Counted from the stretch's first letter, positions 8,012 through 19,617 are shown. The stretch is 64,000 nt of DNA from Leifsonia virtsii (GCF_030433675.1 NZ_JAROCB010000001.1:186001-250000), one strand, 5' to 3'. Translations and numbers: made by a program. The notes: generated by a model from the letters alone, not told the origin.

Positions 8012-9154
8012 TCAGCGCCCGAGCGACGCCACCGTCCGCACCGCCTCGCCGACCGCCGGGGCGACCGCGAGCAGGGCCTGCGCATCCACGTCGCCGCCCC
8101 AGGAGAACCGCACGGCGGTACGCGCGAGGTCCTCGGGGTAGCCGAGCGCGAGGAGTACATGCGAGGCGTCCTCGCTTCCGGCCGCGCAGGCCGAGCCGCT
8201 GGAGGACACGATGCCGCGGCGCTCCAGCTCCAGCAGCACCGCCTCCCCGTTGGTGCCCGGGAAGACGAAGGACGCCGTGCCCGGCAGGCGCGAGGCCGGG
8301 TGCCCGGTGAGCTGCGCGCCGGGCGCCTCCGCCAGGACCGCCGCCACGAACGCGTCACGCGCCGCGGTCGCCGCCTCCGCGCGCTCCGCGAGCCCCTCCG
8401 CGGCGAGCCGCACGGCTGTGGCGAGGGCCACCGCGCCGGCGACGTTCTCGGTGCCCGAGCGCCGGCCGCGCTCCTGGCCGCCGCCGTGGATGACCGGCTC
8501 GACCGGGATGCGCCCGCGCACGTACAGCGCCCCCACGCCCTTGGGTGCACCGATCTTGTGGCCGCACACGCTCAGCGCGTCCACGCCGAGGGCGCCGACG
8601 TCGAGCGGCAGCCAGCCGGCCGCTTGCACCGCATCCGTATGAAGAGGGACGCCGCGCTCGTGGGCGAGCGCCGCCAGCGCAGCGATCGGCTGCACCGTCC
8701 CGACCTCGTTGTTGGCGAGCATCACCGACGCGAGCGTGGTGTCCGGCCGCAGAGCGGCGGCGAAGTCCGACGGTGCGACGAGCCCGTCGCGCCCGACCGG
8801 CACGAAGGTGACCTCGAAGCCGTGCAGCCGCACCAGGTGGTCGACCGACTCCAGCACCGCCTCGTGCTCGATCCGGGTCGTGACCAGATGGCGGCCGCGC
8901 GGATTCGCCAGGGCGATGCCCTTGATCGCGAGGTTGTCGGCCTCCGTCCCGCCCGAGGTGAAGGTGACCTCCGACGCCCGGCAGCCGAGCCAGGCGGCGA
9001 CCCCGGCGCGTGCGTCCGCCAGCCCGCGGGCGGCCGATTCGCCGACGGCGTGGTGACTCGACGGGTTGCCGAAGTCGCCCGTCAGGTAGGGCCACATCGC
9101 CTCCAGCACCTCCCGGCGGACCGGGGAGGTGGCGGCGGCGTCGAGGTAGATCAC
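8012..9154 (-). CDS. Cysteine desulfurase, NAD-operon type
   Basis: This 380-residue PLP enzyme removes sulfur from cysteine as a persulfide. DAAATSP at the N-terminus, the lysine in SVCGHKIGAPKG (PLP Schiff base) and SSSGSACAAGSE with the catalytic cysteine place it in the NifS/IscS class. Its start overlaps the nadC stop by four bases (ATGA). Placed last in nrtR-nadA-nadB-nadC, it most likely supplies sulfur for the iron-sulfur cluster of quinolinate synthase NadA. No scaffold (IscU/SufU) gene is nearby, so the general Fe-S machinery must lie elsewhere. Confidence 0.93.
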   Translation of the reverse strand: MIYLDAAATSPVRREVLEAMWPYLTGDFGNPSSHHAVGESAARGLADARAGVAAWLGCRASEVTFTSGGTEADNLAIKGIALANPRGRHLVTTRIEHEAVLESVDHLVRLHGFEVTFVPVGRDGLVAPSDFAAALRPDTTLASVMLANNEVGTVQPIAALAALAHERGVPLHTDAVQAAGWLPLDVGALGVDALSVCGHKIGAPKGVGALYVRGRIPVEPVIHGGGQERGRRSGTENVAGAVALATAVRLAAEGLAERAEAATAARDAFVAAVLAEAPGAQLTGHPASRLPGTASFVFPGTNGEAVLLELERRGIVSSSGSACAAGSEDASHVLLALGYPEDLARTAVRFSWGGDVDAQALLAVAPAVGEAVRTVASLGR

Positions 9155-10005
9155 TCGACCACCACGTCCAGTCCGAGGTCGAGCGAGCGGACGCTGTGCG
9201 TGAGGCTGCCGGACGAGATCACATCCACGCCGGTCTCGGCGATGGCGCGCACGGTCCCGAGGCCCACGTTGCCGCTCGCCTCGACCAGCGCGCGACCGCC
9301 GACGAGTGCGACACCCTCACGCAGCTGCTCGACGGTGAAGTTGTCGAGCATGATCGTGTCGACCCCGGCCGCCAGCACCGGCTCGATCTGGTCGATCCTG
9401 TCCACCTCGACCTCCAGGTGCGTGGTGTGGCCCAGCTGCTCGCGCACGCGGAGCAGCGCGTCGGTGACCGACAGCCCGCTCTGGGCGGTCAGGACCGCGA
9501 GGTGGTTGTCCTTCGCCATCACGGCGTCGGAGAGCGAGTAGCGGTGGTTGTGGCCGCCGCCCGCCCGGACCGCGTGGCGCTCGAACGCCCGCAGCCCCGG
9601 GGTGGTCTTGCGGGTGTCCACGATGCGGGCCGAGGTGTGCGCCACCTCGGCGACGAACGCGGCGGTCTGGGTCGCGATCCCGGACATCCGCTGGGTGAAG
9701 TTGAGCGCGACGCGCTCGGCCTGCAGCACCGAGCGGGCCGGTCCCGTGACGGTCGCCAGCGCTTCGCCCGCCTCGATGGCGGTGCCGTCGGGCACGTGCA
9801 GCGCGACCTCGATCGCCGGGTCGGTCAGGGTCATCGCCGCGGCGAACACCTCGCCGCCCGCGAACGTTCCCGGCTCGCGCGCGACCAGGCGGGCGGTCGC
9901 GGTCGCGGTCGCGGGGATCAGCAGCTCGCTGGTCACGTCGCCCCACGGCGCGTCCTCGACCAGGGCGGCCTGGACGACGGTCTGGATGATGTGGCGGGTC
10001 AGCAT
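9151..10005 (-). CDS. nadC: Nicotinate-nucleotide pyrophosphorylase (quinolinate phosphoribosyltransferase)
   Basis: This enzyme converts quinolinate and PRPP to nicotinate mononucleotide, CO2 and pyrophosphate, the third step of de novo NAD synthesis. The protein has 284 residues. RKTTPGLR and HNHRYSLSDAVMAKDNH, the substrate-binding segments, are present, as is the C-terminal VDVISSGSLTHS phosphate loop. The ATG at 10005 overlaps the end of nadB by seven bases. The frame is open upstream, but that is the shadow of nadB. Confidence 0.95.
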   Translation of the reverse strand: MLTRHIIQTVVQAALVEDAPWGDVTSELLIPATATATARLVAREPGTFAGGEVFAAAMTLTDPAIEVALHVPDGTAIEAGEALATVTGPARSVLQAERVALNFTQRMSGIATQTAAFVAEVAHTSARIVDTRKTTPGLRAFERHAVRAGGGHNHRYSLSDAVMAKDNHLAVLTAQSGLSVTDALLRVREQLGHTTHLEVEVDRIDQIEPVLAAGVDTIMLDNFTVEQLREGVALVGGRALVEASGNVGLGTVRAIAETGVDVISSGSLTHSVRSLDLGLDVVVE

Positions 10006-11561
10006 GCTGCGGGCACCTCGATGCGGGTCGACGACGGAAGCGGAACGGGACGGGGGAGCAGCACGGTGTGCGCCGGAGCGCCCTCGGCGGGGAGCGGCGC
10101 GTCGGAGCGGAAATGCGCCCCGCGGGATTCCTCCCGCGCGAGCGCCGCGCGCACCACGAGACGCGCCAGGGTGAGCAGGTCGGCGTCCTCTCCGGGTTCC
10201 GGATCGCGCACGGCGGCGAGCTCCTCGGCCGCGGCGGCGAGGCGGGCGCCGTCGCGGTGCAGCCCGGCGGCCTCCCACATCAGCGCGCCGAGCCGGGCGC
10301 GATCGAACGGGAGGGACGGCGTGGCCGCAGGCGAGGGGTCCGCGTCCACCACGACCGCCGCCTCCGTCACCCACCCCGGCGGCGCAGGCCACGGCTCGTC
10401 CACGACCCCGGCGGCCCGGTGGGCGAACACCAGCCCCTCCAGCAGCGAGTTGGAGGCGAGGCGGTTCGCCCCGTGCGCTCCGGTGCAGGCGACCTCGCCG
10501 ACGGCGAACAGCCCGGGGACGGTCGTGCGCCCCTCGGTGTCGGTGGCGACGCCGCCCATGGCGTAGTGCGCGGCGGGCGTGACGGGCACGGGATGACGGC
10601 CCCAGTCGTACCCGGCCGCGCGGCAGGCCGCGTCGATCGTCGGGAAGCGCCGGGCCAGCAGGTCGGAGCCGAGCGCCGTCGCGTCCAGCAGCACGGGCTC
10701 TCCGCCCTGCGCCGCCATCTCGATCGCGATGCCGCGGGCGACGACGTCCCGCGGCGCGAGCTCGGCGTCCGGGTGGAGGTCGAGCATGAACCGCTCACCC
10801 GCGCGGTTGCGCAGCACGGCGCCCTCGCCGCGGACCGCCTCCGAGATGAGGAACGCCGTCCCGCCGTGATCGCCGGCGAGGGCGGTCGGGTGGAACTGGG
10901 TGAACTCCAGGTCGGCCAGCGCCGCGCCCGCGCGCCAGGCCGCGGCGACGCCGTCGCCGGTCGCCACAGCGGGGTTCGTCGTGTGGGCGTACAGGCGGCC
11001 CCAGCCGCCCGTGGCGAGCACGACGGCGTCGGCCTCGACCGTCGCCGTCCCGCCGCCCGTGCGCAGCACCACCCCGGCTGCGCGGCCGTCGCGGACGACG
11101 ACGTCGCGCAGGAAGGCGCCCTCGAGCACGGGGATGCGGGCCTCCCGCAGCGCCGCGACCAGCGTGCGCTCGAGCTCCGCGCCGGTGGCGTCGCCCCCGG
11201 CGTGCAGCACGCGCGAAGTCGAGTGCGCCGCCTCCCGTCCGCGGGCGAGCGCATCGCCGTCGCGGTCGAACGCGGCGCCGCGGGCGATGAGCTCGCGGAC
11301 GCGCTCCGGGCCGTCCGTGCAGAGCACCTCGACGGCCTCGCGCACGTTCAGCCCGGCGCCGGCGCGGAGCGTGTCGGCGACGTGCGCCTCGACGCTGTCG
11401 TCGGGGAACACCGCCGCCGCGACGCCTCCCTGCGCGTAGCGGGTGCTGCCGTCGGCCAGCGCGGCCTTGGTCACGACCGTGACGTCGTGACCGAGGTCGT
11501 GCGCGCGCAGCGCCGCGGTGAGCCCCGCGATCCCGCTGCCGACCACGACCACGCGGCTCAT
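9999..11561 (-). CDS. nadB: L-aspartate oxidase
   Basis: This flavoprotein oxidises L-aspartate to iminoaspartate, the first step of de novo NAD synthesis. It has 520 residues. The N-terminal VVVGSGIAGLTAAL is the FAD dinucleotide-binding motif, TRYAQGGVAAAV is the succinate dehydrogenase/fumarate reductase-type flavin motif, and FTQFHPTAL contains active-site residues of the family. The ATG lies one base from the end of nadA, so translation is coupled. Its unstable product must pass straight to NadA. Confidence 0.95.
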   Translation of the reverse strand: MSRVVVVGSGIAGLTAALRAHDLGHDVTVVTKAALADGSTRYAQGGVAAAVFPDDSVEAHVADTLRAGAGLNVREAVEVLCTDGPERVRELIARGAAFDRDGDALARGREAAHSTSRVLHAGGDATGAELERTLVAALREARIPVLEGAFLRDVVVRDGRAAGVVLRTGGGTATVEADAVVLATGGWGRLYAHTTNPAVATGDGVAAAWRAGAALADLEFTQFHPTALAGDHGGTAFLISEAVRGEGAVLRNRAGERFMLDLHPDAELAPRDVVARGIAIEMAAQGGEPVLLDATALGSDLLARRFPTIDAACRAAGYDWGRHPVPVTPAAHYAMGGVATDTEGRTTVPGLFAVGEVACTGAHGANRLASNSLLEGLVFAHRAAGVVDEPWPAPPGWVTEAAVVVDADPSPAATPSLPFDRARLGALMWEAAGLHRDGARLAAAAEELAAVRDPEPGEDADLLTLARLVVRAALAREESRGAHFRSDAPLPAEGAPAHTVLLPRPVPLPSSTRIEVPAAC

Positions 11562-11562
11562 G

Positions 11563-12858
11563 TCAGGCCGCCATCGTCGTGTCGGGCCGTGCGGCGAGCA
11601 TCCGCTCGAGCGCCACCCGGGCGGGCTCGGCCACCTCGGCCGGGACGGTCACCTGGTTGAGCACCTCGCCGCGCACCAGCCCCTCCAGCACCCAGGCCAG
11701 GTAGCCCGGGTGGATGCGGTACATCGTCGAGCACGGGCAGACGACCGCGTCGAGGCAGAAGATGGTGTGCTGCGGGAACTGGGCGGCGAGCCGCTGCACC
11801 AGGTTGATCTCGGTGCCGATCGCGAATGTCGAGCCGGCGGGCGCCGCCTGGATCGCCTTCACGATGTAGTCGGTCGAGCCGTACTCGTCGGCCGCGTCCA
11901 CGACGTCCATCGGGCACTCGGGGTGAACGATCACCCGGACGCCGGGGAACTCGGCCCGCGCGTGCTCGATCTGGCCGACCGTGAAGCGCTTGTGCACCGA
12001 GCAGAAGCCGTGCCAGAGGATGACCTGCGCGTCCTGCAGCGTCGCGGCGTCGGTCCCGCCCCAGGCCTTGCGCGGGTTCCACAGCGGCATCCGCTCGAGC
12101 GGGACCCCCATCGCCTTCGCGGTGTTGCGGCCGAGGTGCTGGTCGGGGAAGAACAGGACGCGCTGCCCGCGCTCGAAGGCCCACTCCAGCACGGTCGCGG
12201 CGTTGGAGGAGGTGCAGACGATCCCGCCGTGCTCGCCGCAGAACGCCTTCAGCGCAGCCGAGGAGTTCATGTAGGTCACCGGGATGACGGGCACGCGGCC
12301 GTCGGCGTCCGGCTCGGTGCCGTACAGTTCCTCCAGCTGCTCCCAGCACTCCTGCACCGAGTCGAGGTCGGCCATGTCTGCCATCGAGCAGCCGGCGGCG
12401 AGGTTCGGGAGGATGACCCGCTGCTCCGGGCGGGACACGATGTCCGCGGTCTCAGCCATGAAGTGGACGCCGCAGAAGACGATCGCCTCCGCCTCGGGCC
12501 GCGCCTTGGCGGCGTTGGCGAGCTGGAAGGAGTCGCCGACGAAGTCCGCGTACTGCACGACCTCGTCGCGCTGGTAGAAGTGGCCCATCACGGCGACACG
12601 GTCGCCGAGCTGCGCCTTGGCCGCGCGGATGCGGTCGCCCAGCTCCTGCGCGGAGGCGGTGCGGTACTCCTCGGGCAGCTCGCCCTGCCGCGGCGCGTTC
12701 GCCGGGATCGGGTCGCCGAGCGAGGCGCCGGGGCCGTAGGAGGGCGCGAGCGCGTCGAACTCCCACGGCGCCTCCGCGAGGTCGGGCGTGCAGGTCTCGC
12801 CGTCCAGCTGTCCCGACGCGATGAGCCGGATGGTGGTGTCGACAGATGCGATGGTCAT
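11563..12858 (-). CDS. nadA: Quinolinate synthase
   Basis: This iron-sulfur enzyme condenses iminoaspartate with dihydroxyacetone phosphate to quinolinate. The 431-residue protein has candidate [4Fe-4S] ligands at Cys129 (VFCGVHFMAET), Cys315 (HPECPM) and the CPC pair at 374-376. MGHFYQRDEV around residue 91 is the conserved N-terminal substrate segment. The ATG at 12858 was chosen for the GGAAGAAG upstream. It overlaps the nrtR stop by four bases; the much longer open frame upstream is a shadow of nrtR. Confidence 0.95.
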   Translation of the reverse strand: MTIASVDTTIRLIASGQLDGETCTPDLAEAPWEFDALAPSYGPGASLGDPIPANAPRQGELPEEYRTASAQELGDRIRAAKAQLGDRVAVMGHFYQRDEVVQYADFVGDSFQLANAAKARPEAEAIVFCGVHFMAETADIVSRPEQRVILPNLAAGCSMADMADLDSVQECWEQLEELYGTEPDADGRVPVIPVTYMNSSAALKAFCGEHGGIVCTSSNAATVLEWAFERGQRVLFFPDQHLGRNTAKAMGVPLERMPLWNPRKAWGGTDAATLQDAQVILWHGFCSVHKRFTVGQIEHARAEFPGVRVIVHPECPMDVVDAADEYGSTDYIVKAIQAAPAGSTFAIGTEINLVQRLAAQFPQHTIFCLDAVVCPCSTMYRIHPGYLAWVLEGLVRGEVLNQVTVPAEVAEPARVALERMLAARPDTTMAA

Positions 12859-13583
12859 GCGCTTCTTCCTTCGAACGGATGCTGCTGGCGGGGGAGCGGC
12901 CCCGCGTCGGCGAGGTCGATCGAGTCGTTGTAGCGGTACAGCCGCGGCGGGCGGTGCGGGGTCCCGGTGAGGTACTCGTCGGTCGCGACGACGGTGCCGG
13001 AGGCCTCGATGGTGCGGCGGAAGTTGGCCGGGTCGAGCGCCTTGCCGAGCACGGCCTCGTGCACGGCGCGCAGCTGGGCCAGGGTGAAGCGCTCGCCGAG
13101 GAAGGCGTGGGCGATGCGGGAGTACTCCATCTTGGTGCGCAGCCGCCAGAGCGCGTACTGCACGATGACGTTGTGGTCGAAGGCCAGCTCGGGCAGGTCG
13201 TCGGCCGGGAACCAGGCGACGTTCTCTCCGACGCTCGCGCGCTCCGCCTCCTCGCTGCGCACCAGAGCCCAGTAGACGACGGAGACGACCCGTTCGGCGC
13301 CGGGGGACCGGTCGGCGTCGCCGAACGCGTACAGCTGCTCGAGGTAGCTCGGCGTGAGACCGGTGGTGTCGTTGAGCGTGCGGGCGGCGGCGTAGGCCAG
13401 GTCCTCCCCGACGCGCAGCGGTCCACCCGGCAGCGCCCAGCGTCCCTCGAAGGGCTCCCGGATGCGGCGCACCAGCGGCAGCCACACCTGCGGGACGCCC
13501 GCGGTCTCCTCGTCGGTGCGCAGCGCGAAAATGACCGTGGACACGGCGAGGATCGCGCTCGCGCGTTCGTGCCGTGCCGTCAT
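12855..13583 (-). CDS. nrtR: NrtR-type Nudix-related transcriptional regulator of NAD synthesis
   Basis: This 242-residue protein has an N-terminal Nudix domain (about 1-150) fused to a C-terminal winged-helix region (about 150-225), the layout of NrtR regulators that sense ADP-ribose or related nucleotides. The Nudix box is degenerate: GPLRVGEDLAYAAARTLNDT keeps the G-x5-E start but lacks the paired glutamates of the REUXEE catalytic helix, so binding without hydrolysis is expected. It is first in the nadABC-desulfurase operon, overlapping nadA by four bases. Two dyad sites lie immediately upstream, which suggests autoregulation. Confidence 0.88.
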   Translation of the reverse strand: MTARHERASAILAVSTVIFALRTDEETAGVPQVWLPLVRRIREPFEGRWALPGGPLRVGEDLAYAAARTLNDTTGLTPSYLEQLYAFGDADRSPGAERVVSVVYWALVRSEEAERASVGENVAWFPADDLPELAFDHNVIVQYALWRLRTKMEYSRIAHAFLGERFTLAQLRAVHEAVLGKALDPANFRRTIEASGTVVATDEYLTGTPHRPPRLYRYNDSIDLADAGPLPRQQHPFEGRSA

Positions 13584-13596
13584 GCTGCTCCGACCC

Positions 13597-13617
13597 CCTA
13601 AAGGTCACCGTGACTCT
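13597..13617. promoter_or_regulatory. NrtR operator, proximal box
   Basis: TAAAGGTCACCGTGACTCTAA is an imperfect 21-base dyad with core GGTCAC-C-GTGACT. It is centred between the nrtR start codon (13583) and the candidate promoter, in the 5' leader of the nad operon. It shares the TTAG.GTCAC half-site with the second box. Confidence 0.6.
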
Positions 13618-13627
13618 AACGTGCCCA

Positions 13628-13657
13628 CCATCTTAGTGTCACCTCGACCAAAACCAC
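13628..13657 (-). promoter_or_regulatory. Candidate promoter of the nrtR-nad operon
   Basis: On the minus strand TTGTGG (13657-13652) is separated by 18 bases from TAAGAT (13633-13628). The distal NrtR box overlaps it and the proximal box lies just after the expected transcription start, a good arrangement for repression. Confidence 0.45.
13631..13651. promoter_or_regulatory. NrtR operator, distal box (one strong half-site)
   Basis: TTAGTGTCAC at 13631-13640 matches the half-site of the proximal box (TTAGAGTCAC on the other strand). The second half is degenerate. The centre is 34 bases from the proximal box, about three helical turns, and the site covers the -10 to -35 spacer of the candidate promoter. 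Confidence 0.5.
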
Positions 13658-13784
13658 AAACGTCCGAGACCCGTGACGATTTGCCACAAAACTCGGTTCT
13701 CGCGCGGTCTTGACCGAGATTTGCGGCAAATCTCATGGGGCGGAGCGGATATGCTGGCCCGACAAGCGAATATCGGGCCGACAT

Positions 13785-13981
13785 GGTCGATGCGGGAGAG
13801 TCGCGCGAAACGAGCGCGGCACCGAAGGAGCAATCCTCCCCGACAATCTCTCAGGTACGCGTACCGCATCGAACGGGCCACTCTGAAAAGCAGGACGGCA
13901 TCCCGCCGCCCTCGCCGACGGTGAAAGCCACGACCTCGTCCGAGGCGCGGTGAAACTCTCAGGCCGGATGACAGAGGGGGA
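13785..13981 (+). ncRNA. Tandem glycine riboswitch upstream of gcvT
   Basis: Two glycine aptamers stand in series. Aptamer 1 (about 13787-13872) is closed by CGATGCGG pairing with CCGCATCG and carries the hallmark segments GGGAGAGTC, CCGAAGGAGCAATCC and AATCTCTCAGG. Aptamer 2 (about 13876-13981) begins CCACTCTGAAAAGCAGGACG, includes GGTGAAAGCC and AAACTCTCAGG, and closes by CTCTG (13881-13885) with CAGAG (13972-13976). It controls the glycine cleavage operon, so excess glycine should raise its expression. The GC-rich stretch after it holds further hairpins. Confidence 0.93.
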
Positions 13982-14046
13982 GTTCTTCCCGGGAGCGGCG
14001 ACGCTTCCGCCGCCCCCGGCCGCTCGGCCGGCGAAACGGAGAACTC
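13980..14046 (+). promoter_or_regulatory. gcvT: Expression platform: hairpin able to hide the gcvT ribosome site
   Basis: GAGTTCTTCC (13980-13989), directly after aptamer 2, can pair with GGAGAACTC (14038-14046), which contains the gcvT Shine-Dalgarno and touches the ATG; only one T bulges. Between them lie two GC-rich hairpins (a GGGAGCGGCG stem and CCGGCCG-CT-CGGCCGG). Translation control is therefore possible, but a U-less terminator is an alternative reading. Confidence 0.45.
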
Positions 14047-15267
14047 ATGTCCTCGCCCCACAGCGACACGAACAGCAGCGATACACCCGGCACCGACGGC
14101 ACACCGCAGGAGCGCCTCTCGCCGCTGCACGACGTCCACACCGCCGCCGGCGCGTCGTTCACCGACTTCGCCGGCTGGCAGATGCCGGTCCGCTACTCGT
14201 CCGACCTCGCCGAGCACCACGCCGTGCGCACCGCCGCGGGGCTGTTCGACCTCTCCCACATGGGCGAGATCGTCCTCATCGGCCCGGAGGCCGGCGCCGC
14301 CCTCGACTACGCGCTCGCCGGCAAGCTGTCGGCGCTCGCCGTCGACCAGGCCAAGTACAGCCTCCTGCTGTCCCGCGCCGGCGGCATCGTCGACGACCTG
14401 GTGGTCTATCGCACCGGCGAGGACCGGTACATGGTGGTCGCGAACGCCTCCAACCGCGAGGTCGTGGCCGAGGAGCTGCGCGATCGCACCGCGCCGTTCG
14501 ACGTCGAGGTGTTCGACGAGTCCGACGACATCGCGCTCATCGCGGTGCAGGGCCCCGCAGCCCTGTCGATCCTGCTCGCCACCGACGGTCTCGCCGCCGA
14601 CGAGGGCGCGCTCGACGGCGAGGACTTCGGCGAGCGGCTCTCGGCCCTCAAGTACTACTGGTCGCTTCCCGCGCTCTTCCAGACCCATCCCGTGCTCATC
14701 GCCCGCACCGGCTACACCGGCGAGGACGGCTTCGAGCTGTACATCGCCCCCGACAACGCCAAGGCGCTGTGGGAGGCCCTCACCGAGGCAGGCACCGAGC
14801 AGGGGCTCGGCCTTGTCCCGGCGGGCCTCGCCAGCCGCGACACCCTGCGCCTGGAGGCCGGGATGCCGCTGTACGGCCACGAGCTCGGCCGCGACACCAA
14901 GCCGGCGCAGGCCGGGCTCGGCCGGGTCGTCAACCTCGCCAAGGACACCGACTTCATCGGGCGCGCCGCGAGCGAGGAGGGCCCGCATCCCGAGGCCCGC
15001 GTGCTCGTCGGCCTGACCGGCGAGGGCAAGCGCGCCGCCCGCGCCGGCTACCCGGTCTTCGCGCACGACGACGTCACCGGCGACGACGCCGAGGTCGGCG
15101 TCGTCACCTCCGGCGCCCTGTCGCCGACGCTCGGCATGCCGATCGCGATGGCCTACGTCGCGCCCCGGTTCGCGCGCGAGAACACCGTGCTCCAGGTGGA
15201 CGTCCGGGGCACCCGCCTCCCGTTCACCGTCACCGCCCTCCCCTTCTACAGCAGAAAGAAGCGTTAG
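14047..15267 (+). CDS. gcvT: Glycine cleavage system T protein (aminomethyltransferase)
   Basis: GcvT takes the aminomethyl group from lipoylated GcvH and passes it to tetrahydrofolate, releasing ammonia. The protein has 406 residues. After a polar, serine-rich N-terminus come [20 protein letters not shown] and [10 protein letters not shown], typical of the family, and later [13 protein letters not shown] and the [15 protein letters not shown] segment. ATG 14047 follows GGAGA by a few bases. It is first in gcvT-gcvH-gcvP, under the glycine riboswitch. Confidence 0.96.
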   Translation: MSSPHSDTNSSDTPGTDGTPQERLSPLHDVHTAAGASFTDFAGWQMPVRYSSDLAEHHAVRTAAGLFDLSHMGEIVLIGPEAGAALDYALAGKLSALAVDQAKYSLLLSRAGGIVDDLVVYRTGEDRYMVVANASNREVVAEELRDRTAPFDVEVFDESDDIALIAVQGPAALSILLATDGLAADEGALDGEDFGERLSALKYYWSLPALFQTHPVLIARTGYTGEDGFELYIAPDNAKALWEALTEAGTEQGLGLVPAGLASRDTLRLEAGMPLYGHELGRDTKPAQAGLGRVVNLAKDTDFIGRAASEEGPHPEARVLVGLTGEGKRAARAGYPVFAHDDVTGDDAEVGVVTSGALSPTLGMPIAMAYVAPRFARENTVLQVDVRGTRLPFTVTALPFYSRKKR

Positions 15268-15269
15268 CC

Positions 15270-15644
15270 ATGGCCGCAGAACGAGACCTGAAGTACACCG
15301 CGGAGCACGAGTGGCTCCTCGTCGAGGGCGACGTCGCGACCGTCGGCATCACGGCCTACGCGGCCGAGAAGCTCGGCGACGTCGTGTTCGTCGAGCTGCC
15401 GGAGGAGGGCAGCGACGTCGCCGCGGGCCGCGTCGTCGGCGAGATCGAGTCGACGAAGTCGGTCGGCGAGCTGTTCGCGCCGGTCGACGGCACGGTGACG
15501 GAGGCCAACTCCGCCGTCGTGGACGCCCCGGAGCTCGTCAACTCCGACCCCTTCGGCGACGGATGGCTGGTGAAGGTCCGCTTCACCGAGCTGCCCGACG
15601 GCCTCCTCAGCTACGACGAGTACGCCGCCCTGACCGGCGAGTAA
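15270..15644 (+). CDS. gcvH: Glycine cleavage system H protein (lipoyl carrier)
   Basis: GcvH is a 124-residue shuttle protein that carries the aminomethyl intermediate on a lipoyl group between the P, T and L proteins. [14 protein letters not shown] holds the lipoylated lysine (Lys63), and the HEWL segment at the N-terminus is also typical. It begins two bases after the gcvT stop. The L protein is not in this window. Confidence 0.96.
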   Translation: MAAERDLKYTAEHEWLLVEGDVATVGITAYAAEKLGDVVFVELPEEGSDVAAGRVVGEIESTKSVGELFAPVDGTVTEANSAVVDAPELVNSDPFGDGWLVKVRFTELPDGLLSYDEYAALTGE

Positions 15645-15660
15645 GGTTCCGAACCCGCAC

Positions 15661-18576
<2,916 letters not shown>

Positions 18577-18582
18577 CCCCAG

Positions 18583-18661
18583 CTCCCCGCCATCGAGTCC
18601 GCGAAGACTGCACGTTTTCGGCCGGATTCCGCGCAGTATTCGCGGACTCGACGGTGGGGAG
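18583..18661. terminator. Long imperfect inverted repeat between gcvP and the CPBP gene
   Basis: Arms of 29 bases (18583-18611 and 18633-18661) pair with three mismatches around a 21-base loop. The inner left arm reads TCGAGTCCGCGAAGACTGC. It fills nearly the whole gap between two convergent stops and probably terminates both transcripts. Confidence 0.72.
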
Positions 18662-19456
18662 TCAGGCGAAGATCGAAGGGAACCAGGCGACGGCGAGGGG
18701 GTAGCCGACGAAGGAGACGATGTCGATCACGGTGTGCGCGACCACGAGCGGAGCGACGCGTCCCCAGCGCGTGTAGCACCAGCCGAAGACCACGCCCATC
18801 ACGGCGTTCCCGACGAACGGGCCGAAGCCCTGGTACAGGTGATAGCTGCCGCGCAGCACGGCGGCGGCCAGGATGATCGTCCACGTGCCCCAGTTCAGCT
18901 GGCGCAGCCGCGTGAACAGGTAGCCGACGACGATCACCTCCTCCTGCAGCGCCGCCCGCAGCGCCGCCAGGACGAGCACGGGAACGGTCCACCAGTGCGC
19001 GTTCAGGGTGGACGCCTCCACGGTCACGGTGATCCCGAGCAGCCGCGTCAGCGCGTAGAACAGGATGCCCGGCACCCCGATCGCGAGGAACAGCAGCATC
19101 CCGCCGCCCAGGTCGCGCGCAGGCCGCGTCAGGTCGAGCCCGATCCGGCGGAACCCGCTCCGCTGCGGCTGCCAGAGCAGGTAGATCACGAGCGCGACGG
19201 CGAACAGCGGGAACAGGTTGCCGAGCACCTGGTAGAGGAAGTCGAACACCTCGCGGGTCGACTGGACCGGGTTCACCTGGGTCTTCTGGTCGGCGAGCGG
19301 CGTACTCTGCGTGGAGCGGTCCACGATGGTGACGATCGAGTAGACGGCGGACTGGCCGAGCGAGAGGCCGAGCACGATCGCGATCTCCCACCACAGGCGG
19401 GGGCGCTGCGCGCGCTCGACGGGGGTCTCCGCGGCGAAGGTCGACGTGTTCGGCAT
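18662..19456 (-). CDS. CPBP family intramembrane metalloprotease
   Basis: This 264-residue membrane protein has about seven to eight hydrophobic segments after a short cytoplasmic N-terminus. QEEVIVVGYLFTRL carries the EE pair of CPBP/Abi motif 1 and HTVIDI near the C-terminus supplies the conserved metal-binding histidine. Such proteins are related to the CAAX prenyl proteases, but bacterial members have varied, mostly unknown roles. The ATG at 19456 (AGGA eight bases before it) is preferred; the frame is open 77 codons further upstream, into the regulatory region of the solute-binding-protein gene. Confidence 0.85.
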   Translation of the reverse strand: MPNTSTFAAETPVERAQRPRLWWEIAIVLGLSLGQSAVYSIVTIVDRSTQSTPLADQKTQVNPVQSTREVFDFLYQVLGNLFPLFAVALVIYLLWQPQRSGFRRIGLDLTRPARDLGGGMLLFLAIGVPGILFYALTRLLGITVTVEASTLNAHWWTVPVLVLAALRAALQEEVIVVGYLFTRLRQLNWGTWTIILAAAVLRGSYHLYQGFGPFVGNAVMGVVFGWCYTRWGRVAPLVVAHTVIDIVSFVGYPLAVAWFPSIFA

Positions 19457-19588
19457 AGCTGCATCCTGCCAGGCCGGGCACGGAACCGTCGGATCGTTGC
19501 ATGATGCGAACGAATCCATCGTTTTTGTGCGCTTCGCGCAGGAATCCGCCGGCTGAGTTACCAGTCTGTAACGTTTTCTCGCCCTGTT

Positions 19589-19617
19589 TTGCAATCGCTG
19601 GCGGCGATACCTAGGGT
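19589..19617 (+). promoter_or_regulatory. Candidate promoter of the peptide transporter
   Basis: TTGCAA (19589-19594) and TAGGGT (19612-19617) are separated by 17 bases, which would give a leader of about 60 bases before the solute-binding-protein gene. A short dyad GTTAC-CAGTCT-GTAAC lies upstream at 19557-19572. Confidence 0.45.

Noticed and set aside
13950-15269. A long upstream extension of gcvH
   Set aside because: It is the shadow of gcvT in another frame, rich in Arg and Gly; GcvH has its normal length from 15270.
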